Source: Beijerinckiaceae bacterium (GTDB lineage: Bacteria > Pseudomonadota > Alphaproteobacteria > Rhizobiales > Beijerinckiaceae). Taken from it: a DNA stretch of 6,975 bases. The DNA is taken from NCBI GenBank assembly GCA_027311205.1, contig DAICZI010000085.1, positions 1 through 6,975 of the forward strand, given 5' to 3'. The position numbers and the translations under genes were made by a program. Shown one piece after another: positions 1 through 6,478 of the stretch. Position 1 is the stretch's first letter. Every line of letters starts with the position of its first letter. The notes beneath the pieces are model-generated. The model was not told the DNA's origin. It searched no databases and saw only the letters and a list, made by a program, of their open reading frames with translations.

Positions 1-36
1 ATCCCGCCCGCCCGCGGCGCAGCACGTCGGCGATGA
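1..36 (+). CDS. 3' end of an upstream gene, possibly the transketolase N-terminal subunit (partial)
   Basis: Reading from base 1, eleven codons (IPPARGAARRR) run without a stop to a TGA at 34-36. That TGA overlaps the ATG at 33-35 of the next gene in an ATGA arrangement, which is common between co-translated subunits. Split transketolases are encoded as adjacent N-terminal (thiamine diphosphate-binding) and C-terminal genes, so this tail is probably the end of the N-terminal subunit. Eleven residues are too few to show homology, so the identity rests on position alone. An alternative is that this frame is open by chance and the transketolase C subunit starts further upstream. Confidence 0.35.
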   Translation: MPPARGAARRR

Positions 37-986
37 TCGCTTCATTTGTGGCAGAGGGCCAGAAAACCAGGCCCGCGCCCTTTGGCCATGCTTTGACGGC
101 ACTGGCGCAGAAGCGCCCCGAAATTGTCGGCATGACCGCCGATCTCAGCAAATACACGGATCTTTACGTGTTTGCGCAAGCCTGTCCCGAACGGTTCTAC
201 CAAATGGGCATGGCCGAGCAATTGCTGATGGGCGCGGCGGCGGGCATGGCGCGCGAGGGCTTCATCCCATTTGCCACCACGTACGCAGTTTTTGCTTCGC
301 GCCGTGCCTATGATTTCATCTGCATGGCAATTGCCGAGGAATCTCTCCCCGTCAAAATCATTTGCGCCCTGCCGGGGCTGACCACCGGCTATGGGCCGAG
401 CCATCAGGCGACCGATGATCTGGCGATCATGCGGGCCATGCCGAACCTGACGGTGATTGATCCCTGCGATGCGCTGGAGATCGAGCAGGCGGTCACCGCC
501 ATCGCCGACCATCCTGGCCCGGTCTATATGCGGCTGCTGCGCGGCCAGGTGCCGCTGGTGCTGGATGATTACGAATATCAGTTCAAGCTCGGCAAAGCCG
601 CCATGCTGCGCGAGGGTGCAGACGTGCTGTTCATCACCTGCGGCTTGATGACCATGCGGGCCCTGGAGGCGGCCAAAGCGCTGGAGGCTGACCACATCGA
701 TTGCGCGGTGCTGCATGTGGCGACCCTGAAGCCGCTTGATGAAGCCGCCATTCTGGCTGCCGCCGCCAGGCCGGGGCGGTTGGTGGTTGTTGCCGAAAAT
801 CATTCGGTGATTGGTGGCCTTGGCGAAGCGGTGGCCGCGACACTGATGCGCGTGGGCGTCCATCCCGCCTTCCGCCAGATCGCCCTGCCCGACGCCTTCC
901 TTGATGCCGGCGCTCTGCCGACCTTGCACGACCGCTATGGCATTTCGACTGAAGCCATCTGCGCTCAGATCAAAGGCTGGCTCTAA
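33..986 (+). CDS. Transketolase C-terminal subunit (split transketolase family)
   Basis: The 317-aa protein is the C-terminal half of a two-subunit transketolase: the pyrimidine-binding domain (about residues 13-180) and the C-terminal domain (about 190-317). The N-terminal subunit would supply the pyrophosphate-binding half. With thiamine diphosphate the complex moves two-carbon ketol units between sugar phosphates in the cytoplasm. In the segment FYQMGMAEQ, Glu62 matches the conserved glutamate that activates the cofactor, and GPSHQATDD (121-129) is a typical conserved loop. The length fits split C subunits, not the roughly 660-aa fused enzymes. ATG 33 lacks a good ribosome-binding site but overlaps an upstream TGA, which suggests translational coupling. 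However, the frame stays open to the window edge, so the true start could be further upstream. Some split transketolases near sugar importers act on unusual substrates such as apulose 4-phosphate, so the substrate is open. DXS and the pyruvate dehydrogenase beta subunit are related but fit less well. Confidence 0.92.
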   Translation: MIASFVAEGQKTRPAPFGHALTALAQKRPEIVGMTADLSKYTDLYVFAQACPERFYQMGMAEQLLMGAAAGMAREGFIPFATTYAVFASRRAYDFICMAIAEESLPVKIICALPGLTTGYGPSHQATDDLAIMRAMPNLTVIDPCDALEIEQAVTAIADHPGPVYMRLLRGQVPLVLDDYEYQFKLGKAAMLREGADVLFITCGLMTMRALEAAKALEADHIDCAVLHVATLKPLDEAAILAAAARPGRLVVVAENHSVIGGLGEAVAATLMRVGVHPAFRQIALPDAFLDAGALPTLHDRYGISTEAICAQIKGWL

Positions 987-1010
987 GATGGCAGCTTCGC
1001 GCGCTCAATG

Positions 1011-1059
1011 GCTTGCAACGGGACAAAATGCCGCATATCCTTGGCATCGTTCGCAAAGC
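1011..1059 (+). other. Imperfect hairpin between transketolase and ATPase genes
   Basis: GCTTGCAACG (1011-1020) can pair with CGTTCGCAAAGC (1048-1059) if two single bases on the right arm are bulged. Inside it, ATGCC (1028-1032) pairs with GGCAT (1043-1047) around a 10-base loop. Seven unpaired bases (1021-1027) separate the two stems on the left side. No T-run follows, so this is not a classic intrinsic terminator. It sits in the 125-base gap between two genes that probably share a transcript, so an mRNA-processing or partial-attenuation role is possible. That role is inference only. Confidence 0.3.
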
Positions 1060-1111
1060 TCCAAGCGCCCCGGACCAAGAGACAGGCGCAGCCGCGACGG
1101 GGAGACGTGCC

Positions 1112-2185
1112 ATGGCATCGGTTGACATCGTCGGCGTGCGCAAAGCCTTCGGCCACGTCGAGGTGGTGCACGGCGTTGATGTGACAATCAATGATGGCGA
1201 GTTTGTTATTCTGGTCGGCCCGTCCGGTTGCGGCAAGACCACGCTGCTGCGGATGCTCGCCGGCCTGGAAAATGTCACTTCAGGGGAAATCCGCATCGGC
1301 GGGCGGGTAGTCAATAACCTGCCACCCAAGTTGCGCGATATCGCAATGGTGTTCCAGAACTACGCCCTCTATCCGCATCTGACGGTGGGTCAGAACATGG
1401 GCTTCTCGCTGAAGCTCAAAAAAGCACCACTGAGCGAGATCGCCGCGCGGGTTGCCAAGGCTGCCGATATTCTGGGGCTGCAAAGCCTTCTGGAACGCTA
1501 TCCGCGCCAGCTTTCGGGTGGCCAGCGCCAGCGCGTTGCCATGGGCCGGGCGATTGTGCGCGACCCGCAAGTGTTTCTGTTTGATGAACCGCTGTCGAAC
1601 CTTGATGCCAAGCTCCGGGTCGCGATGCGCGCCGAAATCAAGGAATTGCATAGGCGGCTCGCCACAACCACGGTCTATGTCACGCATGACCAGATCGAGG
1701 CGATGACCATGGCCGACAAGATTGTCGTCATGCACAATGGCCTCGTCGAGCAGATTGGCGCACCGCTGGAGCTTTACGACAGGCCAGCCAATCAATTTGT
1801 CGCGGGCTTTATTGGCTCGCCGGCCATGAATTTTCTCAAAGGAACGCTGAACGTGATCGGTGGCGTGCCCAATCTCACGCTGGCCGATGGCGCACGGGTG
1901 CCGCTTGTCAAAGCTCCTTTCAGCAGTGACGGCCGCCCTTTGATTTTGGGTGTGCGGCCCGAAAATCTGCTTGTGGCTGCTGAGGGTCTGGAGGCCGAAG
2001 TCGGCGTGGTCGAGCCGATGGGATCGGAGACGCAAATTGCCGTCAAGGCGGGCGGGCATGCTTTGATCTGCCTGATCCGCGACCGCCTGATGCCCAAGAC
2101 CGGCGACATGCTGCGGCTGCTGCCCGAACCCGCGCACGTGCACTTTTTTGAAGCCGACAGTGGAAGGAGGATCGAGGCATCGTGA
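1112..2185 (+). CDS. ugpC: Sugar ABC importer ATPase, UgpC/MalK family
   Basis: This 357-aa cytoplasmic ATPase drives the importer encoded downstream. Its nucleotide-binding domain is complete: Walker A GPSGCGKTT (36-44), Q-loop Gln82 in VFQNYALYPH, signature LSGGQ (134-138), Walker B VFLFDE (154-159), D-loop SNLD (162-165) and switch His192 in VTHDQ. The last 120 or so residues form the MalK/UgpC-type OB/TOBE regulatory domain, with VRPENL near its middle. The ATG at 1112 is chosen because GGGGAG (1099-1104) lies 7 bases before it and because family members begin with a sequence like MASVDIVGVRKAFG. The frame is open back to an ATG at 1013, but that extra stretch does not look like protein of this family. 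The name ugpC is a family label. ATPases of this type are often shared between sugar importers, and glycerol 3-phosphate is not implied as the substrate. Confidence 0.96.
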   Translation: MASVDIVGVRKAFGHVEVVHGVDVTINDGEFVILVGPSGCGKTTLLRMLAGLENVTSGEIRIGGRVVNNLPPKLRDIAMVFQNYALYPHLTVGQNMGFSLKLKKAPLSEIAARVAKAADILGLQSLLERYPRQLSGGQRQRVAMGRAIVRDPQVFLFDEPLSNLDAKLRVAMRAEIKELHRRLATTTVYVTHDQIEAMTMADKIVVMHNGLVEQIGAPLELYDRPANQFVAGFIGSPAMNFLKGTLNVIGGVPNLTLADGARVPLVKAPFSSDGRPLILGVRPENLLVAAEGLEAEVGVVEPMGSETQIAVKAGGHALICLIRDRLMPKTGDMLRLLPEPAHVHFFEADSGRRIEAS

Positions 2186-2233
2186 ACCTTCAGCGCCGCG
2201 CGCGCTGCCTGAGACCCCATAAAAGTCGCAACT

Positions 2234-2249
2234 GCCGGAACAATCCGGC
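2234..2249 (+). other. Small inverted repeat before the binding-protein gene
   Basis: GCCGG (2234-2238) and CCGGC (2245-2249) form a 5-bp stem with a 6-base AACAAT loop in the gap between the ATPase and binding-protein genes. It lies just before the ribosome-binding site AAAGGGAG (2254-2261). No function is shown. A short stem like this can arise by chance in GC-rich DNA. Confidence 0.25.
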
Positions 2250-2270
2250 GTCTAAAGGGAGTGTAGCCAC

Positions 2271-3596
2271 ATGTTTAATCTCTCACGCCGTTCCATCATC
2301 AAAGGTGCGGGCCTTGCGGGCCTTGCCGGGGCGACCAGTCTCGAGGGTTTTGCCAAAGCCTGGGCAGAGACAACAAGCTGGAAACCGGAAGCCGGAGCCA
2401 GCCTGCAACTGATGCGCTGGAAAGAGTTCATCGACGCCGAAGGCAAATCCTTTGACGCGATTGTCGCCGCCTTCACCAAGGCGACGAACGTGAAAGTGCA
2501 AGTGACCCGCGAAGGGCTCGACGACGTGCAGCCCAAAGCCTCGGTAGCAGCGGCGACCGGCCAGGGCCCGGATATCGTCTGGGGCTCCTATTCCCTGCCG
2601 CAATTGTTCCCGACCAAATGCGTCGACATGACCGACCTTGCCGATTATCTCGGCAAAAAATATGGCGGCTGGACGCCGGGGCCTGCGGCCTATGTCATTT
2701 CCAAGGGGAAATGGCTCGGTCTGCCGATCGCGACCAATGGCAATTACATCAATTACCGCACCTCGGCGGTCAACAAGGCCGGATTCAAGGAAATTCCAAA
2801 AGATTTCGATGGATTTCTCGCACTGTGCCAGGCGATGAAAAAGAACAACACGCCCGCCGGCTTTGCGCTCGGCCATGCCACCGGCGATGGCAACAGCTTT
2901 ATCTATTGGATGCTGTGGGGCTATGGTGCCCATCTGGTCGATGACAAGGGTAAAGTGGTGATCAACTCGCCCGAGACCGCCAAAGCGCTGGAATATGCCA
3001 AAAAGCTTTACCCGACTTTCATTGATGGCACGCCGTCATGGAATGACGGGTCGAACAACAAGGCGTTTCTGGCGGGTGACCTCTATCTGACCGGCAACGG
3101 CATTTCCATCTATGTTGCGGCCAAGACGGCGGGTGCGGCGGGCGATGCCAAGATGAAGGCGATGGCCGAGGATATCAACCATGCCTATTGGCCTGTCGGC
3201 CCGACCGGCAAGGTCGCCGAATTGCAGTCAGTCTATCCCATGATGGCGTTCAACTACACCAAATACCCCAACGCCTGCAAAGCCTTCATGGCTTTCATGC
3301 TGGAGGCCAAGCAATTCAACCAATGGCTGATCGATTCGCAGGGCTATCTCACCGAAACATTGAAGGCCTATGACAAGAACCCCGTCTGGACGATGGATCC
3401 GAAGGCCGCAGTGTTCCGCGACGCTTCCAACCGTTGCACTGTGCTGGATGGCATGAGTGCCAATCCGCAAAAGGCCGCCGAATCGATTGCCGATTTTGTG
3501 GTGCTCGACATGTTCGCGCGCTATTGCACGGGGCAGGACACGCTCAAGGGCAGTATTGCCAATGCTGAGCGCCAGGCCAAGCATTTGTTTGGGTAA
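2271..3596 (+). CDS. Tat-exported ABC sugar solute-binding protein (family 1)
   Basis: The 441-aa protein is the periplasmic ligand-binding component of the importer. The N-terminus carries a twin-arginine signal, SRRSIIKG (residues 5-12), then a hydrophobic stretch and a likely cleavage after AWA at residue 32, so it is probably exported folded through Tat. The mature part has the look of extracellular solute-binding family 1: an opening beta strand and helix with LQLMRWKEF, then GQGPDIVWGSY, then a large two-lobed body rich in aromatic residues suited to carbohydrate stacking. Its length matches CUT1 binding proteins. ATG 2271 is supported by AAAGGGAG (2254-2261), 9 bases upstream, and by the signal peptide starting at once. 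It lies 85 bases after the ATPase gene and 189 bases before the first permease gene. The ligand cannot be read from the sequence; a sugar or sugar alcohol handled by the adjacent transketolase pathway is a reasonable guess. Confidence 0.95.
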   Translation: MFNLSRRSIIKGAGLAGLAGATSLEGFAKAWAETTSWKPEAGASLQLMRWKEFIDAEGKSFDAIVAAFTKATNVKVQVTREGLDDVQPKASVAAATGQGPDIVWGSYSLPQLFPTKCVDMTDLADYLGKKYGGWTPGPAAYVISKGKWLGLPIATNGNYINYRTSAVNKAGFKEIPKDFDGFLALCQAMKKNNTPAGFALGHATGDGNSFIYWMLWGYGAHLVDDKGKVVINSPETAKALEYAKKLYPTFIDGTPSWNDGSNNKAFLAGDLYLTGNGISIYVAAKTAGAAGDAKMKAMAEDINHAYWPVGPTGKVAELQSVYPMMAFNYTKYPNACKAFMAFMLEAKQFNQWLIDSQGYLTETLKAYDKNPVWTMDPKAAVFRDASNRCTVLDGMSANPQKAAESIADFVVLDMFARYCTGQDTLKGSIANAERQAKHLFG

Positions 3597-3610
3597 AAGC
3601 TAAAGTGCAA

Positions 3611-3686
3611 CCCGTCATTGCGCGGAGCAAGGCGATCCATGGGGCCAAGACATCCTGTGAGTTGCTGGTTTCCACGCCATGACGAT
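3611..3686 (+). repeat. Imperfect extragenic palindrome between binding-protein and permease genes
   Basis: The left arm CGTCATTGCGCGG (3613-3625) matches the reverse complement of the right arm CCACGCCATGACG (3672-3684) at 11 of 13 positions. Inside these, AGCAA (3626-3630) pairs with TTGCT (3662-3666) if five right-arm bases bulge out. The left arm, reading CGTCATTGCGCGGAGCAAGG, resembles from memory a class of intergenic palindromes common in alphaproteobacterial genomes, which start with CGTCATTGCG. The right half has diverged. In the transcript it would fold just after the binding-protein stop codon, where such structures often protect upstream mRNA and raise binding protein over permease. 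That role is inferred. Confidence 0.5.
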
Positions 3687-3785
3687 GCATGTTCCCAACA
3701 ACTACGACCCCCGCGCGCGTTGTAAAACCGGCGTTGCATGGGGGCGCATTTTGAAGTCTGACGCCGCCTGTCTGCAAGGAAAGCC

Positions 3786-4742
3786 ATGACCAGCCTCGCC
3801 CAGAGCCCGTCTGCCAAATCCGCTTCGGTCCGCGCACCCGGCGCGGCGGCGCGGCTGATGGCGCATCGCGATTGGCTGGGCTTCTGGTTCATGTTGCCCG
3901 CAGCCTTGATCCTGATTTCGCTTCTGGTTTACCCGCTGGGTCTGGGCGTGTGGCTCTCCTTCACCAACGCAACCATTGGTGATCCAGGCAAATTCGTCGG
4001 CCTCGACAATTATTCATGGATTCTCGGTGATGCAACCTTTTTGCATTCCATTGTCTTTACGCTCGCCTATACGCTGATCGCCTCGTCGATCAAATTCGCG
4101 CTCGGGCTTTATCTGGCGCTTTTGCTGAACAAGCGCCTGCCCTTCAAGGCCCTGGTGCGCTCGATTATCCTGATTCCCTTTGTGGTGCCGACCGTGCTGT
4201 CGGCCATCGCTTTCTGGTGGATTTTCGATGCGCAATTTTCGATCATTTCGTGGTCGCTGATCAAGCTCGGCCTCATCAGCCATAATATTGATTTCCTTGG
4301 TGATCCGATGCTGGCGCGGGCCTGCGTGATCTTCGCCAATATCTGGCGCGGCGTGCCGTTTGTCGCCATTACCTTGCTGGCAGGCCTGCAGACGGTGTCG
4401 CCCTCGCTCTATGAGGCCGCCACCATTGATGGCGCGACGCCGTGGCAGAACTTCCGCTTCATCACCTATCCCCTGCTCACCCCGATCATCGCCGTGGTGA
4501 TGACATTCTCGGTGCTGTTCACCTTTACCGATTTCCAGCTCATCTGGGTGATGACGCGCGGCGGGCCGGTCAATTCCACGCATTTGATGACCACGCTGTC
4601 GTATCAGCGAGCGATCATTGGCGGCAGCCTTGGCGAGGGCGCGGCAATTTCGACCTCGATGATTCCGTTCCTGCTCGCGGCTATCCTGTTTTCGTGGTTC
4701 GGGTTGCAGCGGCGCAAATGGCAGCAGGGGGGCCAGGCATGA
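3786..4742 (+). CDS. Sugar ABC transporter permease 1 (MalF/UgpA-like)
   Basis: This 318-aa inner-membrane protein forms half of the importer channel. After a roughly 29-residue cytoplasmic tail there are about six hydrophobic segments, near residues 31-55, 88-112, 122-147, 178-200, 226-250 and 288-308. The binding-protein-dependent transport EAA loop is present as EAATIDGATPWQNF (from residue 210), followed by YPLLTP; it docks on the ATPase. MTRGGPVNST near 256-265 is typical of the MalF/UgpA class. ATG 3786 is preceded by AAGGA (3776-3780) with a 5-base spacer. The stop TGA overlaps the ATG of the second permease, so the two subunits are probably made by coupled translation in equal amounts. 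Confidence 0.95.
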   Translation: MTSLAQSPSAKSASVRAPGAAARLMAHRDWLGFWFMLPAALILISLLVYPLGLGVWLSFTNATIGDPGKFVGLDNYSWILGDATFLHSIVFTLAYTLIASSIKFALGLYLALLLNKRLPFKALVRSIILIPFVVPTVLSAIAFWWIFDAQFSIISWSLIKLGLISHNIDFLGDPMLARACVIFANIWRGVPFVAITLLAGLQTVSPSLYEAATIDGATPWQNFRFITYPLLTPIIAVVMTFSVLFTFTDFQLIWVMTRGGPVNSTHLMTTLSYQRAIIGGSLGEGAAISTSMIPFLLAAILFSWFGLQRRKWQQGGQA

Positions 4743-5623
4743 GTGTTCCCATCCAAAGGGCTGATGCCAGCGAGGGCATGAGCTATCTCGACACCCTGCC
4801 AAGGCGCGCCGTGACGGTGTTCCTGCCGCTGGCGCTGATCATGATCGTGCTGCTGTTTCCGTTTTACTGGATGGTGCTCACCGCCATCAAACCGGACAGC
4901 CAATTGCTCGACATGAACCATTATAATCCGTTTTTTGTGGTCGGCCCAACCCTGGCGCATATCGATGATCTGCTGTTCAAAAGCCAATATCCGCGCTGGT
5001 TGTGGAACACTTTTTACGTCGCCTTTTCCGCCACGGCGCTGTCAATGTTTGCCAGCGTGCTGGCGGCCTATGCCATTGTGCGTCTGCGGTTTCGTGGCGC
5101 GAATTGGGTAGGCGGGGCGATTTTCCTCGCTTATCTTGTGCCGCCCTCGATCCTGTTCATCCCGCTTGCCTCCGTCGTCGTGCGTTTTGGCCTGTTCAAT
5201 TCGCCGCTGGCGCTGATCCTGACCTATCCGACATTCCTGATACCGTTTTCAACATGGCTGCTGATGGGCTATTTCAAGACCATACCGTTCGAGCTTGAGG
5301 AATGCGCGCTGATGGATGGCGCGTCGCGCTGGCAAATTCTCACCGGCGTGATTTTGCCTCTGGCGGTGCCGGGGCTGATCTCGGCGGGCATTTTTTCGCT
5401 GACCCTGTGCTGGAACGAGTTCGTCTATGCCCTGACATTCATATCGTCCGACAACAACAAGACCGCGCCGGTGGCGCTGGTCAACGCTTTCGTCGATGGC
5501 GATGTCTATCATTGGGGCACGCTGATGGCCGGCGCGCTGTGCGGCTCGTTGCCGCTGGTGATCCTCTATTCGTTCTTTGTTGAATATTACGTCTCGGCCA
5601 TGACCGGCGCGGTGAAGGAATAG
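4739..5623 (+). CDS. Sugar ABC transporter permease 2 (MalG/UgpE-like)
   Basis: The 294-aa protein is the second half of the membrane channel. It has about six membrane segments, the first near residues 23-45 ending in FYWMVLTAIKP, a hallmark of MalG-type permeases. The coupling loop near 185-213 reads LEECALMDGASRWQ followed by ILPLAVPG. Cys189 stands in the first alanine position of the usual EAA, while Gly194 is kept. CWNEFVYALTF near 224-234 matches the WNEF motif of this subfamily. The frame is open far upstream, inside the permease 1 gene, but ATG 4739 is chosen because AGGGGGG (4726-4732) precedes it by 6 bases and it overlaps the previous stop as ATGA. ATG 4778 (MSYLD) is a weaker alternative start. 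This is the last gene of the operon seen here. Confidence 0.95.
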   Translation: MSVPIQRADASEGMSYLDTLPRRAVTVFLPLALIMIVLLFPFYWMVLTAIKPDSQLLDMNHYNPFFVVGPTLAHIDDLLFKSQYPRWLWNTFYVAFSATALSMFASVLAAYAIVRLRFRGANWVGGAIFLAYLVPPSILFIPLASVVVRFGLFNSPLALILTYPTFLIPFSTWLLMGYFKTIPFELEECALMDGASRWQILTGVILPLAVPGLISAGIFSLTLCWNEFVYALTFISSDNNKTAPVALVNAFVDGDVYHWGTLMAGALCGSLPLVILYSFFVEYYVSAMTGAVKE

Positions 5624-5668
5624 GTGGTGGAACCGCATCACAAGGGCAGCAAGAACGCAGGGGACGTG

Positions 5669-5694
5669 CTTCGCCCCGATTTGGGGGGCGCAAG
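5669..5694 (+). terminator. GC-rich hairpin after the importer operon, possible terminator
   Basis: CGCCCC (5672-5677) pairs with GGGGCG (5685-5690) around a 7-base loop. CTT (5669-5671) and AAG (5692-5694) extend the stem past one bulged C. It lies 45 bases after the last permease stop codon, where an operon would end. No T-run follows, so it may be a 3'-end stabilising hairpin or part of a Rho-dependent end, not a classic intrinsic terminator. Confidence 0.35.
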
Positions 5695-5751
5695 ATGTCG
5701 TGAAGCCATTCCTTCGGTTCATGCAAGCGTGTGATTGCGTCGGTTGAAGGC

Positions 5752-5787
5752 TGGGTGTCGCGGCAATTGCCGACGAATTGACACCCA
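5752..5787 (+). other. Nested palindrome / long hairpin in the gap before the DUF1036 gene
   Basis: TGGGTGTC (5752-5759) and GACACCCA (5780-5787) are perfect 8-base inverted repeats. They enclose a second perfect palindrome, CGGCAATTGCCG (5761-5772). In RNA this would fold as a stem with an inner AATT-loop hairpin; in DNA the 12-bp palindrome could be a dimeric protein site. It lies 74 bases before the ATG of the DUF1036 gene and 129 bases after the importer operon. No T-run follows. It may be a terminator-like element, an operator or a decayed intergenic repeat; the sequence does not decide. Confidence 0.5.
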
Positions 5788-5818
5788 TGCTCAAATGGTC
5801 TTCGATGCTTGACGCGTC

Positions 5819-5836
5819 GGGCGAAAGACGTCGCCC
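5819..5836 (+). other. Short inverted repeat upstream of the DUF1036 gene
   Basis: GGGCGA (5819-5824) and TCGCCC (5831-5836) form a 6-bp stem with a 6-base loop, 24 bases before the ATG at 5861. It could sit in the leader of that gene or serve as an operator. The rest of the 237-base gap 5624-5860 shows no coding region, tRNA or convincing promoter to my reading. Confidence 0.25.
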
Positions 5837-5860
5837 CCGCCAAGGCTTGAGGGGCTGACC

Positions 5861-6319
5861 ATGCCACTATCTTTCGTGAAGGCGGGATTTGTCGCAGCGG
5901 CTTGTGTGTTCGCCACATCCGATGCCAGGGCCGAGATCACTTTCTGCAATAATTTCGGGCGTCTCATTTACGTCGCGATTGCCTATCCGCAAAGCGGCGG
6001 CTCCTTCCTCTCGCGCGGCTGGATGAGCCTCGACAACGGCAATTGCAGCGTCTTCGACACCGCGCTTCGCGTCAAAACTCTCTATTTCCGCGCCGAAAGC
6101 ACATGGGTACGTCATGGCTGACGTCGCACGCGCGAGACCTGGGGCAAAGGCAGGAAATTTGCGATCTGGGAGAACTCCAATTTTCAATATTACGATGCAC
6201 AGAACCGCGTTCTCAAATCAACGCTGGTCGAATTTACCCAGGGACCTGTCGTTGATCATGGCGATGTCTCGGCCACGGTCACCTTCACCCCGAACGGCTC
6301 GACCATCACCATCAAGTAG
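5861..6319 (+). pseudogene. DUF1036-family secreted protein, interrupted by an in-frame TGA
   Basis: The frame starts at ATG 5861 behind GAGGGG (5849-5854, 6-base spacer). It encodes a signal peptide with likely cleavage after ARA (residue 24), then EITFCNNFG, which opens a DUF1036 domain with segments such as SRGWMSLDNGNCSVFDTALRVKT split over residues 47-70. A TGA at 6119-6121 (codon 87) stops it. The same frame continues for 65 codons as RRTRETWGKGRKFAIWENSN and then QYYDAQNRVLKSTLVEF to a TAG at 6317-6319. That second part is also typical of DUF1036, so the intact product would be about 152 aa. One base change, for example GGA or TGG to TGA, explains the break; there is no frameshift. No in-frame Met follows the stop to allow restart. 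The family is widespread in alphaproteobacteria and has no well-established function. Recent inactivation or a sequencing error are the main explanations; recoding is unlikely. Confidence 0.85.
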
Positions 6320-6478
6320 ATCGTCGTGAATCGGCCTTGAAAGCCGGAAGACGTCCCCATTCATGTTCGATCTCCCCTCGGAGACCTGGAATGACGCCTT
6401 CGCGCCAGGGGCAACGGATTGGCGGCTCTGCAGCCTGATCTAGCTGGCAACCGGAACTGCAATCTTGACGCAAAGGCG

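Noticed and set aside
42..929. Long minus-strand open frame opposite the transketolase gene
   Set aside because: The translation is His/Gln/Arg-rich with no family features, and the + strand encodes a clear transketolase. It is a mirror of codon bias in GC-rich DNA. The same applies to minus-strand frames at 1280-2143, 2283-2933, 4014-4802, 5249-5794 and 6555-6932.
1013..1111. N-terminal extension of the ATPase from ATG 1013 or 1028
   Set aside because: The extra residues do not resemble the family start, and ATG 1112 has a good ribosome-binding site and the expected N-terminus.
4442..4738. Upstream extension of permease 2 inside the permease 1 gene
   Set aside because: This is an out-of-frame reading of permease 1. 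The real start at 4739 has a ribosome-binding site and an ATGA overlap.
6119..6121. TGA as a selenocysteine codon in the DUF1036 gene
   Set aside because: The family is not known to contain selenocysteine, no convincing SECIS-like hairpin follows at once, and no redox motif surrounds the codon. A nonsense change or sequence error is simpler.
6043..6329. Overlapping open frames in the other two + frames across the DUF1036 break, suggesting a frameshift
   Set aside because: The recognisable second half is in the same frame as the first, so no frameshift is needed; the other frames read as nonsense.
6134..6379. Nine-base direct repeat GAGACCTGG at 6134 and 6371
   Set aside because: It is too short and isolated to suggest duplication or an attachment site; it is likely chance.
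6363..6443. Small frame of 26 codons beginning MFDLPSETWNDAF in the rpmH upstream region
   Set aside because: It has no ribosome-binding site, no recognised family and a length expected by chance.
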